Part shown: piece after piece, positions 31,706 to 39,430 of the stretch
How the letters are laid out: every line of letters begins with the position of its first letter
Position numbering within the stretch: the stretch's first letter is position 1
Origin: JBBKWQ01 sp037969115
GTDB taxonomy: Bacteria > Actinomycetota > Acidimicrobiia > Acidimicrobiales > Ilumatobacteraceae
NCBI GenBank assembly: GCA_037969115.1
Contig: JBBKWQ010000089.1
Location: 1-42,745, forward strand
Direction: 5' to 3'
Length of the DNA stretch: 42,745 nucleotides
Program-made: the position numbers and the translations under genes
The notes under the pieces: generated by a model
Databases searched by the model: none
The model's input: only the letters and a program-made list of their open reading frames with translations
Told to the model about the DNA's origin: nothing

Positions 31706-32577
31706 GCGATTCGGCACGAGACGCTGACGGAACGCCGCCCCTGCCACCCGGGCGCGACCTCGACCTGGCCGAGCTCGGAACAGTCCACGTTCGCGAGCTG
31801 CCCGGGCCGCCCGGTGGACCCACCCTCGCCTTGCTCCACGGCTGGACGGCGAGCGCCGATTTGAACTGGTACTCGTGTTATCGCTCGCTGAGCCAGCACT
31901 ATCGCATCTTCGCGTTCGACCATCGGGGCCACGCCCGAGGGCTCCGCACCCGCGAGCCGTTCCGACTGCACGACTGCGCCGACGACGTCGTCCGCGTCGC
32001 TGACGCTCTCGATGTACGCAGCTTCATCCCCGTCGGCTACTCCATGGGCGGACCGGTCGCTCAACTCGTGTGGAAGCACCATCGAGAGCGCATCGATGGA
32101 CTCGTGCTGTGCGCCACCGCTTCGAGTTTCGCCGACCGGCGCGACGAGAGGTTGTCGTTTGCCGGGCTCAACGGGTTGGCAGCACTCGCACGCCGGGCAC
32201 CCGTCGGCGCCCGCGAATGGCTGACCGATCAGCTCTACTTGCAACGCAAGACGGGCACCTGGGAGCCCTGGGCCATCGAGCAGGCGGCGTCGCACGATTG
32301 GCGAATGGTGCTCGAAGCAGGTGCCGAGATCGGCGCCTACTCGTCGAGTGACTGGATCAGTGAGATCGACGTACCCACGTCGGTCGTGGTCACCATGCGC
32401 GACAGCGTGGTGCCGGTACGGCGGCAGGTGAGCATGTTCGAGAAGATTCCGAACGCCGTCGCATTCCGAGTGAACGGCGATCACGATTCGGTCGCCTCGC
32501 GTGCCGACCGTTTCGTGCCCACGCTGCTGCGCGCCATCGACTCGGTCGTCACACGCTCCGCCCGGGTCTCGAGTTGA
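31702..32577 (+). CDS. Alpha/beta hydrolase, apparently starting at CTG
   Basis: A 291-residue hydrolase with LALLHGWTASADLNW, FDHRGHARGLRT, nucleophile GYSMGG (Ser114 counted from the CTG) and an acid/base region at VVTMRDSVVP and NGDHDS. It is a clear paralogue of the hydrolase at 14268-15173. In this frame no ATG, GTG or TTG occurs between the interior of greA and the conserved fold. The paralogue places the N-terminus within about 30 residues of it. CTG 31702 overlaps the greA stop as CTGA, with AAGG 10 bases before it, so coupled initiation at CTG is the simplest reading. A GreA-hydrolase frameshift fusion is the alternative. Substrate unknown. Confidence 0.82.
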   Translation: MSDSARDADGTPPLPPGRDLDLAELGTVHVRELPGPPGGPTLALLHGWTASADLNWYSCYRSLSQHYRIFAFDHRGHARGLRTREPFRLHDCADDVVRVADALDVRSFIPVGYSMGGPVAQLVWKHHRERIDGLVLCATASSFADRRDERLSFAGLNGLAALARRAPVGAREWLTDQLYLQRKTGTWEPWAIEQAASHDWRMVLEAGAEIGAYSSSDWISEIDVPTSVVVTMRDSVVPVRRQVSMFEKIPNAVAFRVNGDHDSVASRADRFVPTLLRAIDSVVTRSARVSS

Positions 32578-32581
32578 GCCG

Positions 32582-33979
32582 ATGACCGACCAGCCGCTGT
32601 CGTCACGTTTGAAGACCTCGTGGGCAGGTCGCTCGGCCAAGGTCGCGAAGTTGGGCGCCAAGGTCGGCGGCACCTACGCAACGACGGCCGCCCGGAAGGT
32701 ATTCGCGTCGACCGAGCGACGGATCGAGCTCGACGAACAGCGCCAACTCCGCACGGCCGACCAAGTCGCGGAGGAGCTGGGCCACATGAAGGGTGCGCTC
32801 ATGAAGCTCGGCCAGATGGCCAGCTACCTCGACGAAGGGCTCCCAGAACCACTGCGCATGGCCCTCGCCCAGCTCCAGTCGAACGCACCCCCCATGTCGT
32901 CCGAGCTCGCAGCGGGCGTCATCGAAGCCGAGCTCGGCGCACGGCCCGAGACGATCTTCGTGGAGTGGGATCCACTGCCGATCGCTGCGGCGTCGATCGG
33001 TCAGGTCCACCGGGCCGTCGTGATCGACCCTGACACCGGAGCCGAACGGCCCGTCGCGGTCAAGGTCCAGTATCCGGGTGTCGACGCTGCGATACGAGCC
33101 GACCTGAAGAACGCCGACATGCTCGGCACGCTGCTCAAACAGGGTTTCGGCGGGTTGGAACCCGACGAGATGGTCGCCGAGATCAAGGAGCGCCTCGAAG
33201 AAGAGCTCGACTACGAACTCGAAGCGGTGAACCAGCAGCGATTCGCCCACTTCTACCGCGATCACCCGTACATCAACGTTCCAGCGGTGCTGCCGACGCT
33301 GTCGACCCGGCGGGTGCTCACCACCGAGCTCGTGAGCGGATCGACATGGTCCGAGCTCCTCACCTGGGATCAGGCCGAACGGGACCTGGCCGGAGAGACG
33401 ATCTTCCGATTCGTCTTCCGCAGTCTCTACCGGATGCGGGCGTTCAACGGCGACCCCCATCCGGGCAACTACCTGTTCCACGGCGGAGGGCGCGTCACCT
33501 TCCTCGACTTCGGACTCGTGAAGCACTTCAGCAACGACGAGATGCAGAACTTTGCCGACATGGTGAAAGCAGCAGCATTCGATCACGACGCCATCGCATT
33601 CCGGGAAGTCGTGGAGCGCACCGGCATGCTCCGGGCCGGTGCGCCCGTCACGACCGAGGACGCCGGCACCTACTTCTCGCAGTTCTACGAACCCGTGAGC
33701 GAGAGCCGTGAGATGACGTGGACGGGCGAGTACGCCAGCTCGATCGTTCGGCACACTTTCGACCGGACGAGCCCGATCGCTCAATATGCGACGGTTCCGC
33801 GTGCGTTCGTGTTCATCCAGCGCATCAACCTCGGTCTGTACGCGCTTCTCGGCGAGTTGGGCGCGTCCGGCAACTATCGAAAGATCTCCGAAGAGCTCTG
33901 GCCGTTCGTGAACGGCAGTGCATCGACGACGATCGGTGAGGCGGAAGCCACCTGGCTCGCGGCCAAAGCCCAGGAATAG
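32582..33979 (+). CDS. ABC1/UbiB (ADCK-like) atypical kinase
   Basis: A 465-residue protein of the UbiB/ABC1 family, ATPases or kinases linked to quinone and lipid metabolism. The family's KxGQ motif appears as MKLGQMAS (about residues 78-85) and is followed by QLQSNAPPM. The kinase-like core has AASIGQVHRA, VAVKVQYPG, EELDYELEA, and the catalytic/metal part NGDPHPGNYLF and VTFLDFGLVK. It starts 4 bases after the hydrolase stop and is therefore part of the greA-hydrolase run. No ubiquinone genes are here; actinobacteria use menaquinone, so the target is uncertain. Confidence 0.9.
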   Translation: MTDQPLSSRLKTSWAGRSAKVAKLGAKVGGTYATTAARKVFASTERRIELDEQRQLRTADQVAEELGHMKGALMKLGQMASYLDEGLPEPLRMALAQLQSNAPPMSSELAAGVIEAELGARPETIFVEWDPLPIAAASIGQVHRAVVIDPDTGAERPVAVKVQYPGVDAAIRADLKNADMLGTLLKQGFGGLEPDEMVAEIKERLEEELDYELEAVNQQRFAHFYRDHPYINVPAVLPTLSTRRVLTTELVSGSTWSELLTWDQAERDLAGETIFRFVFRSLYRMRAFNGDPHPGNYLFHGGGRVTFLDFGLVKHFSNDEMQNFADMVKAAAFDHDAIAFREVVERTGMLRAGAPVTTEDAGTYFSQFYEPVSESREMTWTGEYASSIVRHTFDRTSPIAQYATVPRAFVFIQRINLGLYALLGELGASGNYRKISEELWPFVNGSASTTIGEAEATWLAAKAQE

Positions 33980-33984
33980 CGAGA

Positions 33985-33990
33985 TAGCGT
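33985..33990 (+). promoter_or_regulatory. -10 element of the FKBP lipoprotein gene
   Basis: TAGCGT ends 7 bases before the ATG at 33998, just after the UbiB-like stop; no ribosome site. Confidence 0.5.
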
Positions 33991-33997
33991 CGCTCCG

Positions 33998-34942
33998 ATG
34001 CGTCGCCATACCCTCGTTGCTCTCACCGCTGCCGTTGCCCTCTCGCTTGCAGCGTGCGGCAGCGACACCGCAAGCGGCGATGCCGGTTCATCCGACACCG
34101 CACCCGACACGAGCGTCGCCGGCGACACCTCCACCACGATCACCGACGTCAGCTTGGCCCCCGTCGAGATCGAGGTTCCCGCCGACAAGCCCGACGGCGT
34201 CGAGCCGGCCGCCGAGATCCCGACCGAACTCGTCATCGAGGACATCAAGCCCGGCGCCGGATACGCGGCCGTTGCGGGCGACACGGTGATCGTCGACTAC
34301 ATGGGGGCCCGATCCGAGGATGGCGCCGAGTTCGACAACAGCTACGACCGTGGTCAGCCGTTCGACGTGCTCCTCGGATCGGGCGGCGTCATCGCCGGAT
34401 GGGACGAAGGACTGGTCGGCGTTCAGGCGGGAATGCGTCGTCGACTCGATATTCCTGCCGAGATGGCGTACGGAGACAACCCGCCGGCCGGCACCGAAGT
34501 GGTCAGGCCGGGCGACGCCCTCACGTTCATCATCGACGTTCGCGCCGTGATCCCGGCGGTCGATCCGAGCGAAGCACCGACCGACCTCCAAGTCGATCCC
34601 TCCGTGGGGGCGACCGAACTCACCACCATCGATCACACCGTTGGCGACGGTCCCGCCCTCGAACTCGGCCAGACTGCGATCATTCATGTGATTCTGGCGC
34701 GGGGCGACAACGAGGTCGTGCTGTTCAACAGTTGGGACACCGGCGACCCGCTCCAGGTCATCATGGAGGACGGTACGAGCCTGCCGGGGCTCTTCCAGGG
34801 CCTTCAGGGCATGAAGGTCGGCGGCGTACGGTCGATGACCATGCCGCCCGATCTCGCTTTCGGCGAAGCCGGTGATCCCGGTCTGGGCCTGCCGGCCGCA
34901 ACCGACCTGATCATCGTCGCCCAGTTGCTCGGCGCCTTCTGA
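33998..34942 (+). CDS. Lipoprotein with two FKBP-type peptidyl-prolyl isomerase domains
   Basis: A 314-residue exported protein. A signal peptide ends in lipobox LAAC (Cys20), followed by a Ser/Thr/Asp linker to about residue 75. The first FKBP domain (about 78-186) keeps the active-site pattern: Tyr101, EFDNSYDRGQPF (Phe112, Asp113), VIAGWDEGL (Trp135) and AYGDNPP (Tyr158). The second domain (about 205-312) keeps the fold but has LFNSWDTGDPL and SLPGLFQGL, so the Asp and the Trp are gone and it is probably inactive as an isomerase. It should assist folding of exported proteins at the outer face of the membrane. Confidence 0.92.
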   Translation: MRRHTLVALTAAVALSLAACGSDTASGDAGSSDTAPDTSVAGDTSTTITDVSLAPVEIEVPADKPDGVEPAAEIPTELVIEDIKPGAGYAAVAGDTVIVDYMGARSEDGAEFDNSYDRGQPFDVLLGSGGVIAGWDEGLVGVQAGMRRRLDIPAEMAYGDNPPAGTEVVRPGDALTFIIDVRAVIPAVDPSEAPTDLQVDPSVGATELTTIDHTVGDGPALELGQTAIIHVILARGDNEVVLFNSWDTGDPLQVIMEDGTSLPGLFQGLQGMKVGGVRSMTMPPDLAFGEAGDPGLGLPAATDLIIVAQLLGAF

Positions 34943-34969
34943 CGCTACGCAGTCGTTGCGAGCCGATCA

Positions 34970-35881
34970 TCACAACACGATCTGCAGGTCCAGGCCGAGG
35001 TCGAGCACCTTGGCCGAGTGGGTGAGCTCGCCGACGGCGATGAAGTCGACACCTGTTTCACCGACGCTTCTGGCGACCTCGAGCGTGAGACCACCACTCG
35101 CCTCGAGGCGCACACCAGGAGCATGTTCGTTGCGAAACGCGACAGCCTCGCGCATGCGATCGGTGTCGAAGTTGTCGAGCAGCACCTCGTCGGCCCCTGC
35201 CGCGACGGCGGCGCGGAGCCCGTCGAACGTGTCGACCTCGATCTCGACCGGAATCGTCGCCTCGAGTGACCGAACGAGGGCGTAGGCCTCGGCAACTCCC
35301 CCCGCCGCGGCCACGTGGTTGTCTTTCACGAGCGCCATGTCCGACAAACCCATTCGGTGGTTCGCTCCCCCGCCACAACGCACCGCGTACTTCTCCATCG
35401 CACGAAGGCCCGGCGTGGTCTTGCGGGTATCGCGCACGACAGCCCCGGTCCCTTCCAGTCGGTCGGCCCAATGACGGGTGAGTGACGCGACGCCAGACAG
35501 GTGACAGAGCAGGTTGAGCGCCGTGCGTTCGGCGGTGAGCAACGAGCGGGTCGGACCGGTGACCGAAGCGACCTTCTGCCCCGGCTCGACCCTCGAACCG
35601 TCGTCGACGAGATAGTCGAACGTGCTCGCGTCGTCACCACAGACCGCCTCGATGGCCGCCGCTGCGATCGGCAGCCCGGCGACCACTCCGTGTTGCCGTG
35701 ATCCGAAGGTCGCGGTGCTGCGTTGATCGGCGGGGATGGTGGCCACCGACGTGACGTCGATGCCACCCATGAGGTCCTCGGAGACCGCATGGCGAACCAC
35801 CGACGCGACCCAGTCCGGGTCGAGACCGGCAGCAAGCAGGCGCGTGCGGGTGTCGGCGGAGATCGGTGAGAACACGAACAT
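34970..35881 (-). CDS. nadC: Nicotinate-nucleotide pyrophosphorylase (quinolinate phosphoribosyltransferase)
   Basis: Converts quinolinate and PRPP to nicotinate mononucleotide in de novo NAD synthesis. The 303 residues contain EDLMGGIDVTS, TALNLLCHLSGVAS, RDTRKTTPGLRAMEKYAVRCGGGANHRMGL (in two parts), VKDNHV, EIEVDTFDG and LLDNF, then LEASGGLTL. I chose ATG 35881, which lies 8 bases after TACTGT and gives the normal N-terminus; ATG 35947 would add 22 unlike residues. It stands apart from nadA-nadB because an opposite-strand gene lies between them. Confidence 0.95.
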   Translation of the reverse strand: MFVFSPISADTRTRLLAAGLDPDWVASVVRHAVSEDLMGGIDVTSVATIPADQRSTATFGSRQHGVVAGLPIAAAAIEAVCGDDASTFDYLVDDGSRVEPGQKVASVTGPTRSLLTAERTALNLLCHLSGVASLTRHWADRLEGTGAVVRDTRKTTPGLRAMEKYAVRCGGGANHRMGLSDMALVKDNHVAAAGGVAEAYALVRSLEATIPVEIEVDTFDGLRAAVAAGADEVLLDNFDTDRMREAVAFRNEHAPGVRLEASGGLTLEVARSVGETGVDFIAVGELTHSAKVLDLGLDLQIVL

Positions 35882-35889
35882 CAGCGCCG

Positions 35890-35895
35890 ACAGTA
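35890..35895 (-). promoter_or_regulatory. -10 element of nadC
   Basis: TACTGT on the minus strand ends 8 bases before the chosen ATG at 35881, and supports that start over the longer one. Confidence 0.4.
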
Positions 35896-36002
35896 CAGCC
35901 GGCTGTTCAGCGTGGCCGACTGGACTCGGTTCGCCATGACCATTCATGGGTTGTCGCGGCGCTCGTGTTGCTTCGACGGACCGCTCGAACGACCACACGT
36001 TC

Positions 36003-36008
36003 TAGTGT
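36003..36008 (+). promoter_or_regulatory. -10 element of the Pro-rich membrane protein gene
   Basis: TAGTGT ends 7 bases before the ATG at 36016. Confidence 0.45.
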
Positions 36009-36015
36009 CGGGTGG

Positions 36016-36648
36016 ATGTCGGTGACCGACGTCCTCGTCTCCCTGGGGCTTCTCGCGTTTGGCGTCGTCGTCGGCTACATGCTCGGCACCACGTTGCGAT
36101 GGTTCACCCGAACGAGTCGCCGGTTCAAGTGGATCTTCATCCTGACTGTCGGCCCGGCGGTCGTGCTCCTCACATTCGCCGCCGCCATCGCGATCGGTTG
36201 GTGGATATCGAGCGAAGTCGCGTCCGACTCCGTCAGGCTTGCGGTCAGGATTGTGTCCGTTCCGTTCGCACTGTGCTTCATTTCCTACGGCGTCACGCGC
36301 AAGCGGCGCGAGCGGGCAGGTCGTCGACGACGTGTCATCAAGCCGGCGGGAACCCACGTCGTACCGCCCGAAACGGCCGAGAGTCGCACTCCTGCGACAC
36401 AGTTGATAGCGCCGTCGCTTTCGGCACCGCCGTCCCCACTTCCACCTCCGGCGCCCGGAGGCCGGCCTCATCCAGCACCGGTCGTCGCGCCTCCTCCGCC
36501 ACCGGCACCGGTCGTCGCGCCGCTTCCGACACCCATGCTCTCGGGGAACCGCGATCCTGACACTCCGGAGGCCGCCGACCCCGAGGCACCGAGACTGCCA
36601 CCCAGAGCTACCCCACCCACGCAGTTCGCACCTCCACGCCCCCAGTAG
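36016..36648 (+). CDS. Small membrane protein with proline-rich tail, function unknown
   Basis: A 210-residue protein with membrane helices at about residues 6-26 (VLVSLGLLAFGVVVGYMLG), 39-62 (WIFILTVGPAVVLLTFAAAIAIG) and 74-93 (VRIVSVPFALCFISYGV). An Arg/Lys-rich stop-transfer segment (RKRRERAGRRRR) follows, then about 100 cytoplasmic residues rich in Pro and Ala with a repeated PAPVVAP unit. I recognise no family. The tail could be a disordered scaffold for Pro-binding partners. It is the only plus-strand gene inside the nadA-nadB-nadC block and is convergent with nadB. Confidence 0.7.
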   Translation: MSVTDVLVSLGLLAFGVVVGYMLGTTLRWFTRTSRRFKWIFILTVGPAVVLLTFAAAIAIGWWISSEVASDSVRLAVRIVSVPFALCFISYGVTRKRRERAGRRRRVIKPAGTHVVPPETAESRTPATQLIAPSLSAPPSPLPPPAPGGRPHPAPVVAPPPPPAPVVAPLPTPMLSGNRDPDTPEAADPEAPRLPPRATPPTQFAPPRPQ

Positions 36649-36673
36649 AAACCGTCCACGTCGGACCCGGCGT

Positions 36674-38338
36674 TCAGATGTGTGGGATGCCCTGCACGGC
36701 GAGCGCGCCGTCGATCGTCAACCGGACATCGAGGTGCGTCAGCCATTCGTCTCTGGGCGTGCTGTAGTCGGTTCGCCGGTGACAGCCTCGACTTTCGGTG
36801 CGCGTCAACCCAGCGGTGGTGACGGCAGCTGCGATGGTGAGCAGGTTCGTCGCTTCCCAGGCAGCGCGTGAGCCGGTGACGCCGACCGACGACGTGCCGG
36901 CGAGAGCCTCGAATTGACGGAGTGCAGCTGCCAGGCCCTCGGGCGTTCGCAGCACTCCGACCTGGCTCGACATCACCGAACGGATCTCGACGGTCTGCGC
37001 CGGGTTTCGCAATGGAGCGTCGTAGCTGGCGCCCACGTCGCCGCGCAGCTCCACCTTGGCGGGCAACTCCGCGGTAAGCGCCGCGCCGACACGGGTACCA
37101 GCGACCACGCCCTCGGTGAGGCTGTTCGATGCGAGGCGATTCGCCCCGTGAACTCCGGTGGAGGCCACCTCGCCAATCGCGAACAAACCCGGCATCTCCG
37201 TGGCACCGCTCAGGTCGGCCGGCACGCCCCCACACGCATAGTGGGCTGCCGGACTCACTGGGATGCGTTCACGGGCCGGATCGATACCGGCGTTCTTGCA
37301 AGCAGCGGTGATCGATGGGAAGCGCTCGTAGAAGTTCTCGCCCATGTGCGTGGCATCGAGGAAGACATGGTCACCGATACCACCCGGCGCCTCGGCCATT
37401 CTCCGGCTGATCGCCGCAGCGACCACATCACGCGGTGCCAGGTCTTCCTGCGGATGCACACCCTGCATGACACGGCGGCCGAGCCCGTCATAGAGAATCG
37501 CGCCTTCGCCCCGGACAGCTTCGGACACCAGCGCCTGTTGCCCTGTCGAGCCAGGGCCGATCCACAACACGCTGGGATGGAACTGCACGAACTCGACATC
37601 GCGAGCTGCAAGACCGGCCCGCAATGCCAGGGCCAACCCGTCGCCGGTGACGGCGGCCGGGTTCGAGGTAGCCGCGAAGACCTGGCCGTACCCGCCGGTA
37701 GCCAACACCACCGCCCGCGCTCGGACGATGCCGACGGATGCGACGGCTCCCCACTCGTCGAGCACGCCGACACGAATGCCCGCGGCCTGACGCCGGCCGG
37801 ACGAGTTGCGGCCCGTGAGCACGTCGAGTGCGAACGCCCGCTCCATCACCTCGACACCGGCATCGAGCGCTGCTTCGTCGAGCGTTCGTTGCACCTCGGC
37901 ACCACTCTGATCGCCACCCGAATGGACGATGCGGCGATGCGAGTGCCCGCCCTCCATGGTGAGCGCCATCTTCCCCGACTCGTCGGGATCGAACGTCGCG
38001 CCGAGTTCGATCAGCTTTCGGATCGCGACGGGCGCCTCGGCAACGAGCGTACGAACCGCGGACTCGTCGCACAGACCGGCTCCGGCAGCGAGTGTGTCGG
38101 CCACGTGGTTCTCGATGGAATCGGTGGGGTCGAGAACGGCGGCGAGTCCACCCTGCGCCCAGGCCGTGGAGCCGGCCGCCATCTTGCCTTTCGTGACCAC
38201 CAAGACCGAACGATCAGGTCGCATCGCAAGGCCGGCAGCCAACCCGGACGCACCGGAGCCGAGCACGACCACGTCGACCTCGCGCTCCCACGTCGCAGCA
38301 GGTGCGGCAAGGACCGACGGAACCGTGATGCCGCTCAT
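36674..38338 (-). CDS. nadB: L-aspartate oxidase
   Basis: FAD enzyme that oxidises aspartate to iminoaspartate, the substrate NadA uses for quinolinate. The 554 residues show the FAD site VVVLGSGASGLAAGLAM, KGKMAAGSTAWAQGGLAAV, GHSHRRIVHSGGDQSG, FVQFHPSVL, EAVRGEGAIL, HYACGGV and GEVASTGVHGANRLASNSLTE (given here in pieces of the usual pattern). The C-terminal helical domain carries the fumarate-reductase-like end ESRGCHRRTDY. It begins 21 bases after nadA and is cotranscribed with it. Confidence 0.95.
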   Translation of the reverse strand: MSGITVPSVLAAPAATWEREVDVVVLGSGASGLAAGLAMRPDRSVLVVTKGKMAAGSTAWAQGGLAAVLDPTDSIENHVADTLAAGAGLCDESAVRTLVAEAPVAIRKLIELGATFDPDESGKMALTMEGGHSHRRIVHSGGDQSGAEVQRTLDEAALDAGVEVMERAFALDVLTGRNSSGRRQAAGIRVGVLDEWGAVASVGIVRARAVVLATGGYGQVFAATSNPAAVTGDGLALALRAGLAARDVEFVQFHPSVLWIGPGSTGQQALVSEAVRGEGAILYDGLGRRVMQGVHPQEDLAPRDVVAAAISRRMAEAPGGIGDHVFLDATHMGENFYERFPSITAACKNAGIDPARERIPVSPAAHYACGGVPADLSGATEMPGLFAIGEVASTGVHGANRLASNSLTEGVVAGTRVGAALTAELPAKVELRGDVGASYDAPLRNPAQTVEIRSVMSSQVGVLRTPEGLAAALRQFEALAGTSSVGVTGSRAAWEATNLLTIAAAVTTAGLTRTESRGCHRRTDYSTPRDEWLTHLDVRLTIDGALAVQGIPHI

Positions 38339-38359
38339 GTGGATGGTCTAGTCGATGGT

Positions 38360-39367
38360 CTACTCGGCGGTCGGCGACGGCGTGCCGATGGCGATCATCC
38401 GCTCGACGCTCTTGCGCGCCCGGTCGGCCACATCGGTGGGCACGTCGACCACGTCGGTGCCGTGCCTCAGCGAGTTCAGGAGCTTTCCGGGCGTGATCAT
38501 CTTCATGTACTTACACACCGCGGCCCGGTTGACCGGTGCGAACTCGGTGGTGGGATTCACCTTCTTGAGCTGATGCAACATGCCGGTCTCGGTCGCAACG
38601 AGCACCCTCTTCGCCGTGGTCTCGCGCGCTGCGGTGATCATGCCGCTGGTCGACAGGATCTTGGTGCGTTCCTCAGGCACCACGCCCGACTTGGCCAGGT
38701 ACAGCGCACTCGTCGCGCAGCCACACTCGGGGTGGATGAACAGGTCGGCATCCGGATCGGCCTCGACCTGCTCCTTGAGATCGGCCCCGTTGATTCCGGC
38801 GTGGACGTGACACTCGCCGAGCCAGATGTGCATGTTGTCGCGCTGGAGCGTGCGCTGCACGTGCGCACCCAGGAACTGATCGGGACAGAACAGCACCGGA
38901 CGATCGTCGGGGACGCTGGCCACGACGTCGACCGCATTCGACGACGTACAGCAGATGTCGGTCTCGGCCTTCACCGCAGCCGTGGTGTTGACGTAGCTCA
39001 CGACGACCGCTCCGGGATACTCGGCCTTCCAGGCACGAAGCTGATCGGCCGTGATGGTCTCGGCCAGGCTGCAGCCGGCTCGCTCGTCGGGAATGAGGAC
39101 CGTCTTGTCGGGACTCAGGATCTTCGCTGTCTCAGCCATGAAGTGCACGCCACAGAACACGATGGTCGACGCATCGACTTCGGAGGCGACTCGTGAGAGG
39201 CCGAGCGAATCACCGGTGTGATGTGCGATGTCCTGGATCTCGGGGAGCTGATAGTTGTGAGCAAGCACGACTGCGTCGCGTTCCTCGGCCAGTTGCAGCA
39301 CCTGCTCTCGCCAATCGCCCGGCAGGATCTCGACAGGGCTCGTCAGGTCGCTCTCGACAGCGGTCAT
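38360..39367 (-). CDS. nadA: Quinolinate synthase A
   Basis: A [4Fe-4S] enzyme that condenses iminoaspartate with dihydroxyacetone phosphate to quinolinate. The 335 residues include VVLAHNYQLPEIQDIA, VFCGVHFMAETAKIL (first cluster Cys), YVNTTAAVKAETDICCTSSNA, FCPDQFLG, HPECGC (second cluster region) and ETGMLHQLKK; the third Cys is in VCKYMKMIT. TACGCT lies 6 bases before the ATG, so the message is probably leaderless. It is first gene of nadA-nadB. Confidence 0.96.
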   Translation of the reverse strand: MTAVESDLTSPVEILPGDWREQVLQLAEERDAVVLAHNYQLPEIQDIAHHTGDSLGLSRVASEVDASTIVFCGVHFMAETAKILSPDKTVLIPDERAGCSLAETITADQLRAWKAEYPGAVVVSYVNTTAAVKAETDICCTSSNAVDVVASVPDDRPVLFCPDQFLGAHVQRTLQRDNMHIWLGECHVHAGINGADLKEQVEADPDADLFIHPECGCATSALYLAKSGVVPEERTKILSTSGMITAARETTAKRVLVATETGMLHQLKKVNPTTEFAPVNRAAVCKYMKMITPGKLLNSLRHGTDVVDVPTDVADRARKSVERMIAIGTPSPTAE

Positions 39368-39373
39368 GTACTC

Positions 39374-39379
39374 AGCGTA
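39374..39379 (-). promoter_or_regulatory. -10 element of nadA
   Basis: TACGCT on the minus strand ends 6 bases before the nadA ATG at 39367. Confidence 0.45.
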
Positions 39380-39430
39380 CGCCGAGCTGCGTCGACGACC
39401 AGCACGCTCGCCGATTTCGACAACGGGCGA

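Noticed and set aside
36914..39196. Long open frame (760 codons) antisense to nadB-nadA
   Set aside because: It spans two real genes and their gap and shows no motif; this is an effect of high GC content.
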